This document shows positions 1 through 7,240 of a stretch of 39,226 nucleotides of DNA, in pieces. The position numbers and the translations under genes were made by a program. The stretch comes from JANNOG01 sp031398915. Its GTDB lineage: Bacteria > Actinomycetota > Actinomycetes > Actinomycetales > JBBAYJ01. The DNA lies in the NCBI GenBank assembly GCA_031398915.1, contig JANNOG010000028.1, forward strand, positions 1 to 39,226, written 5' to 3'. The notes beneath the pieces were generated by a model that had not been told where the DNA came from, searched no databases, and was given only the letters and a program-made list of their open reading frames with translations. Position 1 is the first letter of the stretch; each line of letters opens with the position of its first letter.

Positions 1-611
1 GCGGGCGCGATGCCGGCGAAGCTGTCCGAGAAGACTCGGCCCAGCGTGACCGCAGGATTGGCGAACGACGTGGACGAGGTGAACCAGTACGCGGCCCCGA
101 TGTACGCAGCCACGGCAGGTGCCGCGAGACCAGTTCGTCCCGTCCGCACCAGCGCGAAGATCAGTGCGATCAGCCCGGCGGTGGCGACGACCTCGGCGAG
201 CAGCACCCCCGGGCCGGCCCGCTCTTTCGAGGCGATCTGCACCGGGTCGAGGCCGAACATGGCGTTCGCGAGTACCGCGCCGGCAACCGCACCGAGGCAC
301 TGCGCCACCACGTAGCCCGCCACCAGACCGCCCGACAGTCCGCTGCCGTTTCGGCCCATGGCCCAATCAGCGACCGACACGACGGGGTTGAAGTGGGCAC
401 CCGACACCGGTCCGAACAGCAGGATCAGAGCTGCCAGCCCGAACACGGTGGCCGTGCTGTTCTCGAGCAGCTGCAGACCGAGGTCGTCCGGGGACAGGGT
501 CTGGGCCGCGATTCCCGAGCCGACCACGATCGCGACGAGCAGAGCGGTGCCGAGCGCCTCGGCGATCAACCGGCGCGCGACGTCCGGTGTCTTGGGTTTG
601 ACGCGAGGCAT
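1..611 (-). CDS. Aquaporin / MIP-family channel, C-terminus cut by window edge
   Basis: Membrane channel of the MIP (aquaporin/aquaglyceroporin) family, about 203 codons visible. It starts at the ATG whose complement is 609-611 and runs off the left edge. Both half-helix motifs are visible: the first is SGAHFNPV (Asn75-Pro76-Val77, so NPV rather than the usual NPA) and the second is FANPAVTLGR (Asn185-Pro186-Ala187). Hydrophobic helices alternate as expected, beginning with residues 13-35. The start lies only 21 bases from the start of the divergent ArsR-ArsC fusion, so the two very probably share regulation. Aquaporins in ars loci (AqpS type) let arsenite made by arsenate reductase leave the cell; that role here is inferred from context. 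It could instead be a general glycerol or water channel. The 21-base gap leaves little room for a Shine-Dalgarno site, so a leaderless transcript is likely. Confidence 0.9.
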   Translation of the reverse strand, partial: MPRVKPKTPDVARRLIAEALGTALLVAIVVGSGIAAQTLSPDDLGLQLLENSTATVFGLAALILLFGPVSGAHFNPVVSVADWAMGRNGSGLSGGLVAGYVVAQCLGAVAGAVLANAMFGLDPVQIASKERAGPGVLLAEVVATAGLIALIFALVRTGRTGLAAPAVAAYIGAAYWFTSSTSFANPAVTLGRVFSDSFAGIAP

Positions 612-615
612 TGCT

Positions 616-627
616 CAACCATACTTG
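616..627. promoter_or_regulatory. Candidate ArsR operator between divergent genes
   Basis: The 21-base gap between the two divergent start codons contains CAA-N6-TTG (CAA at 616-618, TTG at 625-627), nearly extended to TCAA-N6-TTGA with one mismatch. Short inverted repeats of this shape are typical of ArsR/SmtB operators. A protein bound here would block both genes. The assignment is inferred from position and symmetry only. Confidence 0.45.
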
Positions 628-632
628 TCTCA

Positions 633-1346
633 ATGACTACTGAGGCAAATCTCGAGGTGCGCGCTCGTCGTCACGCTGCCCTGGGTGAGCCCGCGCGACT
701 CGCCATCGTCGATGCCCTGGTGGTCGGGGACGCGTCGCCGGGCGAACTGGCGGCACTGACCCGACAGCCCAGCAACCTCGTGGCCCACCACCTGGGGGTC
801 CTGGAGCAGGCGGGGCTGATCCGGCGCGTGCGATCCGAGGGTGACCGCCGGCGCAGCTACGTGCAGTTGCGCCTCGACGTCCCGGATGTCGCCGTGATGG
901 TCGGGTCACCGGCACCTCGCCCGGTCGCCGCCAGGGTGGTGTTCGTCTGCACCCGCAACTCGGCGCGGTCACAGTTGGCCGCCGCCGAATGGGCCCGGGT
1001 CAGCGGGGTTCCCGTGGCATCCGCCGGCACAGATCCGGCAGGCGAGGTCCACCCTCTGGCGGTGGCGACGGCCGCCCGCCACGCGTTGGCCATCTCGAAC
1101 ACGACCCGGTCGCTGTCGGCCGTCGTCGCGGACGACGACCTGCTGGTCGCCGTCTGTGACACCGCGCACGAGAACCTGGCGACCACGTCGTCGCCCGCTA
1201 CGAGGTCGTCGCCCACTACGAGGTCGTGGCTGCACTGGTCGGTGCCGGACCCCGTGCCGGTGGGTACCGACGCGGCATTCGAGTCGGCGTACCTGGGGAT
1301 CAGTCGACGAGTCGGGCGCCTGGCCGACGCGATGCGCGATCGCTGA
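633..1346 (+). CDS. ArsR-family repressor fused to ArsC-type low-molecular-weight phosphatase
   Basis: 237-residue two-domain protein. Residues 1-90 are a winged helix of the ArsR type (ALGEPARLAIVDAL, SNLVAHHLGVLEQAGLIRR, then the RRSYVQL wing). Residues 98-237 are a low-molecular-weight tyrosine phosphatase fold with the P-loop C106-T-R-N-S-A-R112-S, as in arsenate reductases. Only one other cysteine is seen in the second domain (AVCDTAHE), so a thioredoxin-type Cys triad is not obvious. A mycothiol/mycoredoxin-linked mechanism, known in actinobacteria, would fit. The ATG at 633 gives the family's usual N-terminus; longer in-frame reading upstream is non-conserved and overlaps the aquaporin gene. 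The two functions in one chain suggest a regulator that also reduces arsenate, partnered with the divergent aquaporin. A duplicated 18-bp stretch inserts about six Thr/Ser/Arg residues before the HWSVPDP segment. Confidence 0.88.
   Translation: MTTEANLEVRARRHAALGEPARLAIVDALVVGDASPGELAALTRQPSNLVAHHLGVLEQAGLIRRVRSEGDRRRSYVQLRLDVPDVAVMVGSPAPRPVAARVVFVCTRNSARSQLAAAEWARVSGVPVASAGTDPAGEVHPLAVATAARHALAISNTTRSLSAVVADDDLLVAVCDTAHENLATTSSPATRSSPTTRSWLHWSVPDPVPVGTDAAFESAYLGISRRVGRLADAMRDR
1188..1223 (+). repeat. 18-bp tandem duplication inside the ArsC domain
   Basis: Two adjacent 18-bp units (1188-1205 and 1206-1223) differ at one base, and a third partial copy begins at 1224. The reading frame is kept, giving SSPATR-SSPTTR. 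The insertion falls in the loop before the conserved HWSVPDP segment. Confidence 0.8.
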
Positions 1347-1378
1347 TCACTCGGGCTGGGCACGACCGGCCGACGGCG

Positions 1379-2140
1379 TCAGGCGCCGGCCGACGTCCGG
1401 GCCGGAGTGTCCTGGTCGACGATCTCGGTCTGCAGCACAGCTATCGCCGCCGCGACGCGCGCCGCGTCCGTCCCTCGCACCACCAATTCGACGGCGAATG
1501 TCCCGTCGCGGCGAAACGGATAGCTTCCGATCGAGAGGTCGTCGAACTCGGCTGCGATCGCGGCGAGGGTGGCCGCGAAATGCCCCTCACCTCGGCCCAC
1601 CACGACGCTCTGCGCAATCACGGGGACGCCGGTCGGTAGGTCACCGACCGTGGCCGCGACCATCGCCTCGAAAATCACCGGGACCCCGGCCATGACGTGG
1701 ACATTGCCCAGGCGAAACCCTGGCGCGGCCGATACCGAATTCGTGATCAACACGGCGCCCTCAGGGATTCGGGCCATGCGCAGCTGACCCTCGTTCAGGG
1801 TTATTCCACGGTCTGCGGCCATCTTCTCCAACAGGGCGCGGGCGTCGTCTCGGACCCCGATGGGCACCCCGAACGCGGCTGCCACGGAATCAGCGGTGAT
1901 GTCGTCGTGCGTGGGTCCGATCCCGCCTGATGTCACGACGATGTCGTAGGCCTCGCGCAGGGCGTCGAGAGCGCTGATGATCGCGTCGGTCCTGTCCCGC
2001 ACCACACGGACCTCGACCAGGTCGACACCGATGGGAGCCAACGCCGTGGCCAGAACCTGGACATTCGCCTCGCGGGTGCGACCCGACAGGATTTCGTCAC
2101 CGATGACGAGCAGGGCGGCAGTTGGGTTGGGCACCCGCAA
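1379..2140 (-). CDS. CinA-type competence/damage-inducible A, molybdopterin-binding domain only
   Basis: 253-residue cytoplasmic protein with the MoCF/MogA fold. Visible are GDEILSGRTREAN (residues 14-26) and TSGGIGPTHDDIT (70-82), the nucleotide/molybdopterin-binding signature of MogA, MoaB, MoeA and CinA. Only the N-terminal CinA domain is present; the C-terminal nicotinamide-nucleotide amidohydrolase (PncC) domain of full-length CinA (about 400 or more residues) is missing. Stand-alone CinA domains of this size are common and may act as ADP-ribose pyrophosphatase-like or FAD-related enzymes, so the substrate is not certain. It lies just downstream of the strong hairpin that ends the beta-helix gene, so it probably has its own promoter in the 25 bases between them or is reached by read-through. 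Confidence 0.85.
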   Translation of the reverse strand: MRVPNPTAALLVIGDEILSGRTREANVQVLATALAPIGVDLVEVRVVRDRTDAIISALDALREAYDIVVTSGGIGPTHDDITADSVAAAFGVPIGVRDDARALLEKMAADRGITLNEGQLRMARIPEGAVLITNSVSAAPGFRLGNVHVMAGVPVIFEAMVAATVGDLPTGVPVIAQSVVVGRGEGHFAATLAAIAAEFDDLSIGSYPFRRDGTFAVELVVRGTDAARVAAAIAVLQTEIVDQDTPARTSAGA

Positions 2141-2165
2141 AGGCTATGCCGGGGCGGAGACGACG

Positions 2166-2208
2166 GAGGGGCCGGTACGACGAGCATCGCTCGCCGTACC
2201 GGCCCCTC
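2166..2208 (-). terminator. Long hairpin after the beta-helix gene
   Basis: Near-perfect 43-base hairpin: a 14-bp perfect stem (2166-2179 with 2195-2208), one A/C mismatch, a further 5-bp stem CGAGC/GCTCG and a 3-base loop. It sits 42 bases after the stop of the beta-helix gene and 25 bases before the cinA start, so it most likely terminates the former. No T-run follows, as is common in high-GC bacteria. Confidence 0.7.
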
Positions 2209-2236
2209 GCGCGGTCACCGCCAGGTGACCGCAGCG

Positions 2237-2264
2237 TCAGCCGGTGAAGGTCAGCCGGTGAAGG
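2237..2264 (-). repeat. 14-bp tandem duplication across a stop codon
   Basis: CAGCCGGTGAAGGT occurs twice in tandem. One copy encodes the C-terminal TFTG and stop of the beta-helix protein; the second lies directly after the stop codon. It is a recent-looking small duplication with no visible function. Confidence 0.7.
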
Positions 2265-4449
2265 TCGGCCGTGCCGTGACCGGCCGCGCCGGTGGTGCCG
2301 GCGGGGTGGGTCGGGGTGCCGTGACGTCGGGCGGCACCGAACCGAGCTCCACCGATCCGATGTCTGCGACGGCAACTCCGTCACCGTCACCGTCGGTCGG
2401 GCGGGCTGCCCCACGCTGGTCGACTCCGGTGGCCGTCGCGGTCAGTCCCGCGTCGACGGCCGGGCTGGCCGCGGTGGGCAGGTGGGTCAGAGTCGGCCCA
2501 CCGTTGTCGGCCAACGGCCCCAGCAGGGGGTCGCCGATGCCGGTGACGTCGCCGCTGACGACGACGGTGAACCCGGCTCCGAGGACGTTGCCGCCCTGGC
2601 TGGTGGCCTCGGCGGTGCCGTCGGCGGCGAGGTTGCCCGCGACGATGCTGTTGGACAGCGCCACCGCACCGGACACTCCTGTCGAGTTCTCGGTGATGGT
2701 GGATTCGCGGACGCTTGCGCTGCCATCGACGGCCACGGCCACGGCCAGGCCGCCGCCCAGGGGGGCGGTGTTCTGGCTACTGGTCGTGTTCGACACGGTC
2801 AGGGTGCCGCCGTCGTTGTAGATGCCGCCGCCCTCGGTGGCAGCGGTGTTGTCGTTCACCGTCGTCGCCGAGATGGTCATGGTGCCGGTGGCCGAGTTCC
2901 ACAAGCCGCCGCCCTCGTTGGCGGCAGTGTTGTCGCGAACGGTCGACTCGCTGACCGCCACGGTTCCGGCGCCGGTGAGGTGTAGGCCACCGCCGTTGCC
3001 GGGGGTGGGACCTGCGGAGTTGCCGGACAGCAGCACGTTCGTGATGGTCGTCGAGCTGCCGTCCACCGTGGCCTCGATGCCGCCACCGGCGCGCACGGCG
3101 TCGTTGTCGGTGATGTCCGAGTCGGTGACGACCAGGGCACCGGCGTTGTTGAGGATGCCGCCGCCCGATCCGGCAAGGCCGTCCGCGATGTTCAGCGTGA
3201 TGACCGACGTCAAGACGGTGAGGTCGCCACCATCGGTGAACAGCCCGCCACCGCCCTGATCCGCTGCCACGCCCGATGCCACGTTGCCCGTGATCGTCGA
3301 GGCGGCCACGGTGATGGTGCCGGTCGCGGAGTTCCACAACCCGCCACCCTCGGCCGTCGCCGTGTTGTCGGCGATCACCGAGTTGCTGACAGCGACCGAT
3401 CCGTCGCCGGTCACGTGAAGCCCGCCGCCGTTGCCCGGAGCGGCACCGACCGAGTTACCGGACAGCGATACGTCCGTGATCGTCGTCGTGCTGCCTGCGG
3501 TGGCCTCGATACCGCCGCCCGCGCGAATCGCCGAGTTGCCCTCGACGTCGGATGCGGTGACGTCCAGGGTGCCACCGAGGGTGAGGATGCCGCCGCCGGA
3601 GCCGGCAGCACCGGTGGCGGTGTTGTCGATCACGATTGCGTCCACGACCACCAGGTCGCCACCGTTGTTGAACAGGCCGCCGCCACCGTCGTCCGCAGCC
3701 GCACCGCCGGCGGTGTTGTTGCTGACGGTGGTGCCGTCGATCGTCATCAGACCCTGGTCGTTCCAGAGCCCACCACCCTCGAGGCTGGCGGTGTTGTCGC
3801 TGACCAGACCGCCGTTGACGGTGACCGTGCCGGTCCCGGTGACGTGCAGGCCACCACCGTTGCCCGGTGTCGGCCCCGCACTGTTGCCGGTCAGGGTCGT
3901 GTTGGTCAGGGTCGTGGTGGTGGCCGTCGATGCCTCGATGGCGCCGCCGGCCCGCACTGCGGTGCTGCCGGTGATGGTCGAGTCGGTGACGGTCAGGGTC
4001 GCCTGGTTGAGGACGCCGCCGCCGCTGCCGCCGCCTGCCGGGCTGGGAGCACCGTCGGCGGTACCACCGGTGATGGTGACGCCCTGCAAGGTCAGCGCGG
4101 CGCCGGCGACGACGTGCCAGGCCCGGTCGCCCAGCGCCGAGGCGTCGATCGTGGCGCCGTTGCCGACGATGGTGATCGGCGTCGTGACGTCGAGGTCACC
4201 GGTCGCCGCGGCATCTTCGCCATCGCCGACCACGCTGAGGGTGTAGGTCGCGCCGGCAGTCAAGACGATGGAGTCGGCCTCGGGGGTGGCGTTGGCGGCG
4301 ATCAGCGACCCGCGAAGAGTGGTGGCCACCGCCGCGTCGTCGGTGAGGGTGGTGGCGTTGAAGGTTGCAGCGAAGCTGCTGGACGGGGCGGCCACAACGA
4401 GGCCGGCCACGAGAGCCGGTGCCGCCAAGACGTAGATCCATTGGCGCAT
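2251..4449 (-). CDS. Secreted right-handed beta-helix repeat protein
   Basis: 732-residue exported protein. Residues 1-27 are a Sec signal peptide ending SFA before ATFNATT. The N-terminal part (TTLRGSLIAANATPEADSI) resembles the CSLREAI-type cap of secreted repeat proteins. Residues 141-565 are three long super-repeats of about 143 residues, each made of short beta-helix rungs (TITGNxA, GGGLWN, GGGIEAT). The end (DPLLGPLADNGGPTLTHL and AVDAG, then DQRGAARP and ADIGSVEL) is the choice-of-anchor Q type C-terminal domain. A Pro-rich tail follows; no LPxTG signal or transmembrane helix is seen, so the protein is secreted or loosely wall-bound. Related proteins are polymorphic surface proteins or adhesins; the ligand here is unknown. 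A good AGGAG site lies 9 bases before the ATG. The gene is divergent from the L,D-transpeptidase gene. Confidence 0.87.
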   Translation of the reverse strand: MRQWIYVLAAPALVAGLVVAAPSSSFAATFNATTLTDDAAVATTLRGSLIAANATPEADSIVLTAGATYTLSVVGDGEDAAATGDLDVTTPITIVGNGATIDASALGDRAWHVVAGAALTLQGVTITGGTADGAPSPAGGGSGGGVLNQATLTVTDSTITGSTAVRAGGAIEASTATTTTLTNTTLTGNSAGPTPGNGGGLHVTGTGTVTVNGGLVSDNTASLEGGGLWNDQGLMTIDGTTVSNNTAGGAAADDGGGGLFNNGGDLVVVDAIVIDNTATGAAGSGGGILTLGGTLDVTASDVEGNSAIRAGGGIEATAGSTTTITDVSLSGNSVGAAPGNGGGLHVTGDGSVAVSNSVIADNTATAEGGGLWNSATGTITVAASTITGNVASGVAADQGGGGLFTDGGDLTVLTSVITLNIADGLAGSGGGILNNAGALVVTDSDITDNDAVRAGGGIEATVDGSSTTITNVLLSGNSAGPTPGNGGGLHLTGAGTVAVSESTVRDNTAANEGGGLWNSATGTMTISATTVNDNTAATEGGGIYNDGGTLTVSNTTSSQNTAPLGGGLAVAVAVDGSASVRESTITENSTGVSGAVALSNSIVAGNLAADGTAEATSQGGNVLGAGFTVVVSGDVTGIGDPLLGPLADNGGPTLTHLPTAASPAVDAGLTATATGVDQRGAARPTDGDGDGVAVADIGSVELGSVPPDVTAPRPTPPAPPARPVTARPTFTG
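2755..4029 (-). repeat. Three ~430-bp in-frame super-repeats in the beta-helix gene
   Basis: Copies approximately at 3604-4029, 3172-3603 and 2755-3171 (residues 141-282, 283-426, 427-565). Each copy repeats the order GSGGGxL, VRAGGxIEA, GNSxGxxPGNGGGLH, EGGGLWN; the first two copies also carry GGGGLF. The third copy has diverged and is shortened at its end. The pattern points to tandem duplication of a whole module. Confidence 0.85.
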
Positions 4450-4592
4450 GCCAGAGGTCTCCTGAAGTCGGTGAGGGTGAGCGGCGTCCCGGTCCAGAGC
4501 GCCGGTGGTGCGTCAAACAGCACGACCATACTCACCCTGTGCAGTTTTGCAGTTACTCTGCGCAATTGGCGCGGCGGTATTACGGTCGGCTG

Positions 4593-5459
4593 GTGCCCAT
4601 AACCATCACTGCCCACACATACCCGGCGTCGGGGTCGGCGACCCTCACGCGCCGCGCGATTCTCGTTGCTGCGGCCGGTGGGTTCGGCCTGGTGGCCGCT
4701 GGTGCGGCGGGTTGTACGGATGCTGCGGACGAGGGCGCCGAGGGCGCGACGGCCCCGGCGACGTCGGCCGACAGCGCGAGCGCCGAGCGTGCTGCCCGGG
4801 TGAGCCCAGGGGTCTCCGACGATGCCGACCTGACCGTCGTGGCGACTGCCGCGACCGACCTCATCGCGATTCACGAGGAACCCGCAGACCCGGACGATCC
4901 GTCCGATGCCCTCGCCGGCTCCCAGCGAACCGCCCTCGATCGGCGCGCCGAGACGACCGGCCAGCTGGTGTTCCTGGTCCTGCGCGAGGGGATCGGGTGG
5001 CACGAGGTCCAACTGCCGGTGCGCCCGAACGGCACGACCGGTTGGGTCCGCGCCCGCGAAGTGTCGTTGTCACGGCACTCGTTCGCCATAGACATCGCGC
5101 TCGAAGCCCGTCGCCTGGTCGTCACCGACGGTGGTCGAGAGGTGTCGGCCAGTCCCATCGGCCTCGGGACGGACGACACGCCGACGCCCGGCGGGTCCTA
5201 CTACGTGAAGGAACTCCTCCAGCCGCCGGCGCCGGATGGTCCGTATGGTCCGTATGCATATGGATTATCGGGATTCAGCAATGTTTTGGAGTCGTTCGCC
5301 GGCGGTGCGGGAGTCATCGGCATCCATGGGACGAATCAGCCGGAATTGGTGGGTCAACAGGTCAGTTCCGGATGCATCCGGGTACCGAATGACGTAATCG
5401 TGGACTTGGTGGAGAACGTCGGACTGCCGCTGGGCACTCCCGTGACTATTCGGGCGTGA
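4593..5459 (+). CDS. Tat-exported lipoprotein L,D-transpeptidase (YkuD domain)
   Basis: 288-residue cell-wall cross-linking enzyme: L,D-transpeptidases form 3-3 cross-links between meso-diaminopimelate residues or attach proteins to peptidoglycan. The N-terminus TRRAILVAAAGG is a twin-arginine signal, ending at lipobox-like AAGC with Cys41. The YkuD domain (about residues 165-288) has His245 in GIHGTN and the catalytic Cys261 in SSGCIRVPN. The usual SHGC is SSGC here, a common variant. The middle part (about 70-160) is an SH3-like region (TTGWVRAREV). The GTG at 4593 is chosen because it begins the signal peptide; no clear ribosome site precedes it. A 9-bp duplication gives GPYGPY at the active-site lid region. 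The gene sits upstream of the DUF4331-sortase operon, another cell-wall function, but is separated by a structured leader. Confidence 0.87.
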   Translation: MPITITAHTYPASGSATLTRRAILVAAAGGFGLVAAGAAGCTDAADEGAEGATAPATSADSASAERAARVSPGVSDDADLTVVATAATDLIAIHEEPADPDDPSDALAGSQRTALDRRAETTGQLVFLVLREGIGWHEVQLPVRPNGTTGWVRAREVSLSRHSFAIDIALEARRLVVTDGGREVSASPIGLGTDDTPTPGGSYYVKELLQPPAPDGPYGPYAYGLSGFSNVLESFAGGAGVIGIHGTNQPELVGQQVSSGCIRVPNDVIVDLVENVGLPLGTPVTIRA

Positions 5460-5572
5460 CTCGAAGCAAGTCGAAGAACATTGTCGACTTCCCAGCAATG
5501 AGCAGCACGGTGACGTACCGTCACCACAATGGCACCAGCCGGGTGCCTTTCAAAGGACCGAAAGGACCCAGT
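5460..5572 (+). promoter_or_regulatory. Structured leader upstream of the DUF4331 operon
   Basis: The 113 bases between the transpeptidase stop and the DUF4331 start contain three inverted repeats: AAGTCG/CGACTT (5469-5490), the tight palindrome GGTGACG-tac-CGTCACC (5509-5525), and GGCACC-N5-GGTGCC followed by TTT (5531-5550). The last may end the transpeptidase transcript. The palindrome could be an operator. A direct repeat of AAAGGACC precedes the start, and its second copy is the ribosome site. Confidence 0.5.
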
Positions 5573-7240
5573 GTGAGTGCAATTCACCGCAATGCGCATG
5601 CTCAACGCGCCGCGGTCATCCTGGCGGGTTCGGCCATGGCAGTTGGCGGAACTTCGCTCTTCCTCGGTGCTCAGGTGGGGGCTGCCTCCAGCCACCGCGA
5701 AGCACCGCTGATGTCGGCCGACCCAACTGCCGACAACACCGACACCTACGCGTTCGTCAGCCCCGACGATCCCGACACCACGACCCTGATCGCCAACTGG
5801 TACCCCTTCCAGGAGCCGGCGGGTGGCCCGAACTTCTACCCATGGGCAACGGGCGACGAGGCGAAGTACAACATCAAGATCGACAACGACGGTGACGGGG
5901 AAGCCGACATCACCTACGAGTGGGCGTTCTCCAACGTCGACATCCGCGGTGACGTCGTCTACCCGATCGGTCAGCCGCCGACGGCTCCCGGCCTCCCGGC
6001 CAACGGATCGTTCCTCTACAACAACGGCCCGGTCACCAGCTTCGGCTCGCCCAGCCTGCTGTTCAAGCAGACCTACACGCTGAGCGCGATCACCGAGGCC
6101 GGCACCGAGGTCCTGTTGACGGATGCGCCAGTGGCTCCGTCACACGTCGGCGACGCGTCGTTCCCCGACTACCAGGCGTTGCGCGACGAGGCGGTCGTGC
6201 CGATCCTCGGTGGCGCCGGTCAGTCGTTCGTCGGCCAGGCCGAGGACCCGTTCTTCCTCGACCTGCGGGTGTTCGACCTGCTGTACGGCGGCGACCTGTC
6301 AGAGGTCGGCATCGACACCCTGGCTCCGTACAACGTCAACTCCGTTGCACTGCAGGTCCCCACGGCCTCACTGCTCGGCGCGACGACGTACGACCAGCCG
6401 GCCCCCGGTGGCGGCACGGTCAACGCTCCGGACCCCACGATCGGCGTCTGGTCGACCACCGACCGGGCATCGATCCGTACCGCAGCTGCGGACGGCACCC
6501 TGACCGCCAGCGGCCCCTTCGTTCAGGTGTCGCGACTCGGTCAGCCTCTGGTCAACGAGGTCGTCATCCCGGCTAACCTCAAGGACGCGTTCAACGCCCT
6601 CAACCCGTCGCAGGACGCGGACGTCACCCCCGCCGTCAACAAGGTGCTCAACCCCGAGCTGCCCTACCTGCTCAACGCGGTCTACGGGCTCGACGTGCCC
6701 ACCACACCCCGCAACGACCTGCAGGCCATCTTCCTCACCGGCCTGAACGGTCTCAACCAGCCGTTGACCCCCACGCTGCGTCCGTCCGAGCAGCTGCGGC
6801 TCAACACGTCCATCCCGCCGACCGCTCAGCCGAACCGACTCGGTGTGCTGGCCGGGGACAACCAGGGATTCCCCAACGGTCGCCGCCTCGGTGACGACGT
6901 CGTGGACATCGCCCTGCAGGCCGTGGCCGGCGCCGTCAGCGTCGACGCCACGGGGGCACCGACCGGGGTCAACCTCGTGTCGGCGCTCGCTGCCGGAGAC
7001 CTGGTCGACACCAACGACACCGCCTTCTCGGCCAACTTCCCGTACCTGGCACTGCCCCGGTCCGGATCGGCGACGGCTGCCATTGACGGGCGTCTGCCCA
7101 CCGGTGGCGTCGACACAGGTACCGCGGCTCCCGCCGGCAGCACGAACTGGCTCGTGCCGGTCGGCTCCGCGGCGGTCATCCTCGGTGCCGGTGGCTTCCT
7201 GGCGCTGAGCTTGGTTCGTCGTCGGGCCAACCAGGCCTGA
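5573..7240 (+). CDS. DUF4331 secreted protein with sortase-like C-terminal tail
   Basis: 555-residue exported protein of the DUF4331 family. The GTG at 5573 has an AAAGGA site 6 bases upstream and opens a signal peptide (hydrophobic residues about 11-33). The mature start SSHREAP and the block DPTADNTDTYAFVSPD are the family hallmark. A calcium-loop-like DNDGDG begins at residue 104. Near the end come LPTGG (508-512), a hydrophobic stretch (about 526-548) and RRR, the three-part layout of a cell-wall sorting signal, although the spacing from LPTGG to the hydrophobic stretch is longer than usual. The next gene, overlapping by one base, is a class F sortase. I infer that the protein is covalently displayed on the wall by that enzyme. 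The family's biochemical role is unknown. An upstream in-frame extension exists but lacks the ribosome site. Confidence 0.88.
   Translation: MSAIHRNAHAQRAAVILAGSAMAVGGTSLFLGAQVGAASSHREAPLMSADPTADNTDTYAFVSPDDPDTTTLIANWYPFQEPAGGPNFYPWATGDEAKYNIKIDNDGDGEADITYEWAFSNVDIRGDVVYPIGQPPTAPGLPANGSFLYNNGPVTSFGSPSLLFKQTYTLSAITEAGTEVLLTDAPVAPSHVGDASFPDYQALRDEAVVPILGGAGQSFVGQAEDPFFLDLRVFDLLYGGDLSEVGIDTLAPYNVNSVALQVPTASLLGATTYDQPAPGGGTVNAPDPTIGVWSTTDRASIRTAAADGTLTASGPFVQVSRLGQPLVNEVVIPANLKDAFNALNPSQDADVTPAVNKVLNPELPYLLNAVYGLDVPTTPRNDLQAIFLTGLNGLNQPLTPTLRPSEQLRLNTSIPPTAQPNRLGVLAGDNQGFPNGRRLGDDVVDIALQAVAGAVSVDATGAPTGVNLVSALAAGDLVDTNDTAFSANFPYLALPRSGSATAAIDGRLPTGGVDTGTAAPAGSTNWLVPVGSAAVILGAGGFLALSLVRRRANQA
7094..7225 (+). 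other. Candidate cell-wall sorting signal (LPTGG, hydrophobic stretch, RRR)
   Basis: Encodes LPTGG, about a dozen linker residues, a hydrophobic segment and RRR at the end of the DUF4331 protein. It differs from canonical LPxTG by its LPTGG core and its longer linker. The adjacent sortase supports the reading; the cleavage site is not proven. Confidence 0.5.

Noticed and set aside
3415..4602. Plus-strand open frame opposite the beta-helix gene
   Set aside because: Product is Gly/Arg/Val low-complexity without a start region; it arises from GC bias over the repeat gene.
5456..5572. Upstream extension of the DUF4331 reading frame
   Set aside because: The extra 39 residues precede the signal peptide and lack a ribosome site, while GTG 5573 has AAAGGA at good spacing.
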